Shown here one piece after another: positions 26,353-27,381 of a stretch of 27,381 bases of DNA. The stretch comes from Trichomonas tenax (taxonomy: Eukaryota > Parabasalia > Trichomonadida > Trichomonadidae), in the NCBI GenBank assembly GCA_023091735.1, contig JALKBU010000701.1, forward strand, positions 1 through 27,381, in the 5' to 3' direction. A model generated the notes under the pieces. That model saw only the letters and a program-made list of their open reading frames with translations, made no database searches and had not been told where the DNA came from. A program made the position numbers and the translations under genes. The first letter of the stretch is position 1. Each line of letters starts with the position of its first letter.

Positions 26353-26906
26353 GAGAAAACAAAGTGCAGGACCATGGTCATGTCAGATGCCTCAATTTTT
26401 GATAACAAAACCGTCCAATTTTTCAATACTTTACAAATCAAAAATTTAATTCTTGGATTCAAATTTGAATCCACCATGTTTCTATTTTTGCAAATTTTCC
26501 GAAAAATTTATCTCTCAATTTTCATAAAAAAGTAATCGTCATTGAAATTCATATATATTCAGGTTGTTTAGTATAATTTATGTAATTTTTTTTATATTTT
26601 CTTTTTCAATTTTCACTTTTCAAATGGACTTTAATTGTCCGCTATGACCAAATATAGACTCTCAGAATATTCTATGAGATTGTCTAAAAAACGTATTTCC
26701 CACAATTTGATGCTTTTCAAGATAGAGAGATCTAGATTTACAATGATATTCGATTCTTTGCATATAGCATATTAGAGGAGATTCATTAATATCTCTCGCT
26801 TAAAAATAAATCAAAACTTAAAAATCATGGACTTTGAAAAAGAAATGTGATTTTTTCAAAAACACGAGTAGTAGTAATAGATGGGGGTCCTATGCCAATT
26901 TTTGTA
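26353..26906. other. Upstream region of EF-1alpha and core/accessory boundary
   Basis: No gene is supported. On the minus strand GCACTTT (A at 26365) is the nearest initiator-like motif to the EF-1alpha ATG. The rest is AT-rich with small imperfect hairpins. Confidence 0.45.
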
Positions 26907-26946
26907 ACTATATATAGTGGGGACAATAACTAATATATATAGTGGG
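26907..26946 (+). repeat. Two tandem TATATATAGTGGG copies
   Basis: ACTATATATAGTGGGG (26907-26922) is followed by CTAATATATATAGTGGG, ending at 26946. The repeat lies about 50 bases before the right-edge ORF and could be part of its promoter or the edge of a repetitive element. Confidence 0.5.
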
Positions 26947-26996
26947 AAAAACTAAGTTAATTTTATTTATTTTTATTCTTACATAAACAGCGGACA

Positions 26997-27381
26997 ATGT
27001 CGAATATCAAAAATGACAAAATAGATGAAAGAGTTATTGAAGACGGAGTTCCAGTTTATATTTTACGATTTAAAGGTAAACAATATTATAGAATGATAAA
27101 TCCTGAGTACATAAAGCATATATTTCTTAAAGAAGATTGTGAAGTATTAAAGACCCCTTCAGGGTCAGAGCCAAAGGCTCACGCTGATGAATATGAAAAC
27201 TCTAAATCAATAATAAGATATAAATATATGGGTAATGACGAAAGATGTAAAATGAAAGATAAAATTTATACAGTAAGATATAATGAATGGAAAAATGATA
27301 AAATAAGAAAGCATTTTGGAGATTTTGGAAATAAAACATCATATTTTAAATCAAGTATTTCAGAAACTGTTCGCATGAATA
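26997..27381 (+). CDS. 5' part of an accessory gene of unknown function (128 aa shown)
   Basis: The frame opens at ATG 26997 (MSNIKNDKIDERVIEDG) and is still open at the window end, so the gene is longer. The visible part is rich in Lys, Tyr and Asn, with motifs VPVYILRFKGKQYYRMINPEYIKHIF and IYTVRYNEWKNDKIRKHFGDFG, and looks like a small beta-containing domain. I recognise no family. Paired hairpins GACCC-CTTCA-GGGTC (27152-27166) and GAGCC-AAA-GGCTC (27168-27180) are in frame and encode the insert TPSGSEPKAHADE between two well-formed stretches. Its upstream AAGTTAATTTTATTTATTTTT resembles the block before the ORFs at 761 and 3073. It is probably another member of the repetitive gene class at the left edge. 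Confidence 0.65.
   Translation, partial: MSNIKNDKIDERVIEDGVPVYILRFKGKQYYRMINPEYIKHIFLKEDCEVLKTPSGSEPKAHADEYENSKSIIRYKYMGNDERCKMKDKIYTVRYNEWKNDKIRKHFGDFGNKTSYFKSSISETVRMN

Noticed and set aside
25019..26535. Many long open frames overlapping EF-1alpha on both strands
   Set aside because: They are shadows of a GC-rich, strongly codon-biased gene.
1..27381. CRISPR arrays, tRNA genes, rRNA and bacterial operon signals
   Set aside because: I looked for spaced identical repeats, tRNA B-box-like motifs and ribosome binding sites and found none. The repeats at the left edge are a tandem spacer, not an array with unique spacers.

Overview
The window looks like nuclear DNA of a trichomonad (Parabasalia), most like Trichomonas vaginalis or a close relative. 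Four things support this. (1) One kinase gene carries an 85-nt intron with GTATGT at its 5' end and the fused branch-point/3' splice motif ACTAACACACAG, the trichomonad hallmark. (2) Several start codons lie 11 to 19 nt (once 6 nt) after a TCA(C/T)(T/A)-type initiator element. (3) The DNA is AT-rich and packed with short, mostly intronless genes on both strands. (4) A eukaryotic-type EF-1alpha is present. The species cannot be fixed from the sequence alone.

Layout. Positions 1-4100 are an accessory, repeat-rich block. It holds the tail of an unknown gene, a tandemly repeated spacer, a 456-aa coiled-coil protein, a spacer of concentric inverted repeats, a small 98-aa ORF and a frameshifted ORF. 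It is marked by short paired GC-rich hairpins that occur both between genes and in frame inside genes. Positions 4142-26352 are a host-like core. In order it contains an IRE/Rim15/MAST-type AGC kinase with a zinc finger (+); a Rab5-like GTPase (+); a broken ankyrin gene (-); a possible Med17-like coiled-coil protein (+); a membrane-anchored S1/P1-nuclease-like protein missing several metal ligands (-); a type II membrane protein joining a Rossmann-like domain to a GT2 glycosyltransferase (-); a DYRK-like kinase with the intron (+); a DENN-domain protein (-); a decayed ankyrin gene (+); a decayed Pro/Gln-rich gene (+); a small bZIP-like protein (-); an armadillo-like helical repeat protein (-); and EF-1alpha (-), which is visibly richer in GC than its neighbours. 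From about 26,900 to the end the accessory style returns, with a gene running off the window that again carries the paired hairpins in frame.

The genes do not form an operon. Functional links are only thematic: Rab and DENN proteins act in membrane traffic, and two kinases act in signalling. The most unusual signals are the paired hairpin elements confined to the two edges, the concentric inverted repeats at 2147-2630, three long near-perfect hairpins beside gene remnants, and a 109-bp module present twice 10 kb apart that carries the initiator and start of an ankyrin gene in one copy and a decayed version in the other.
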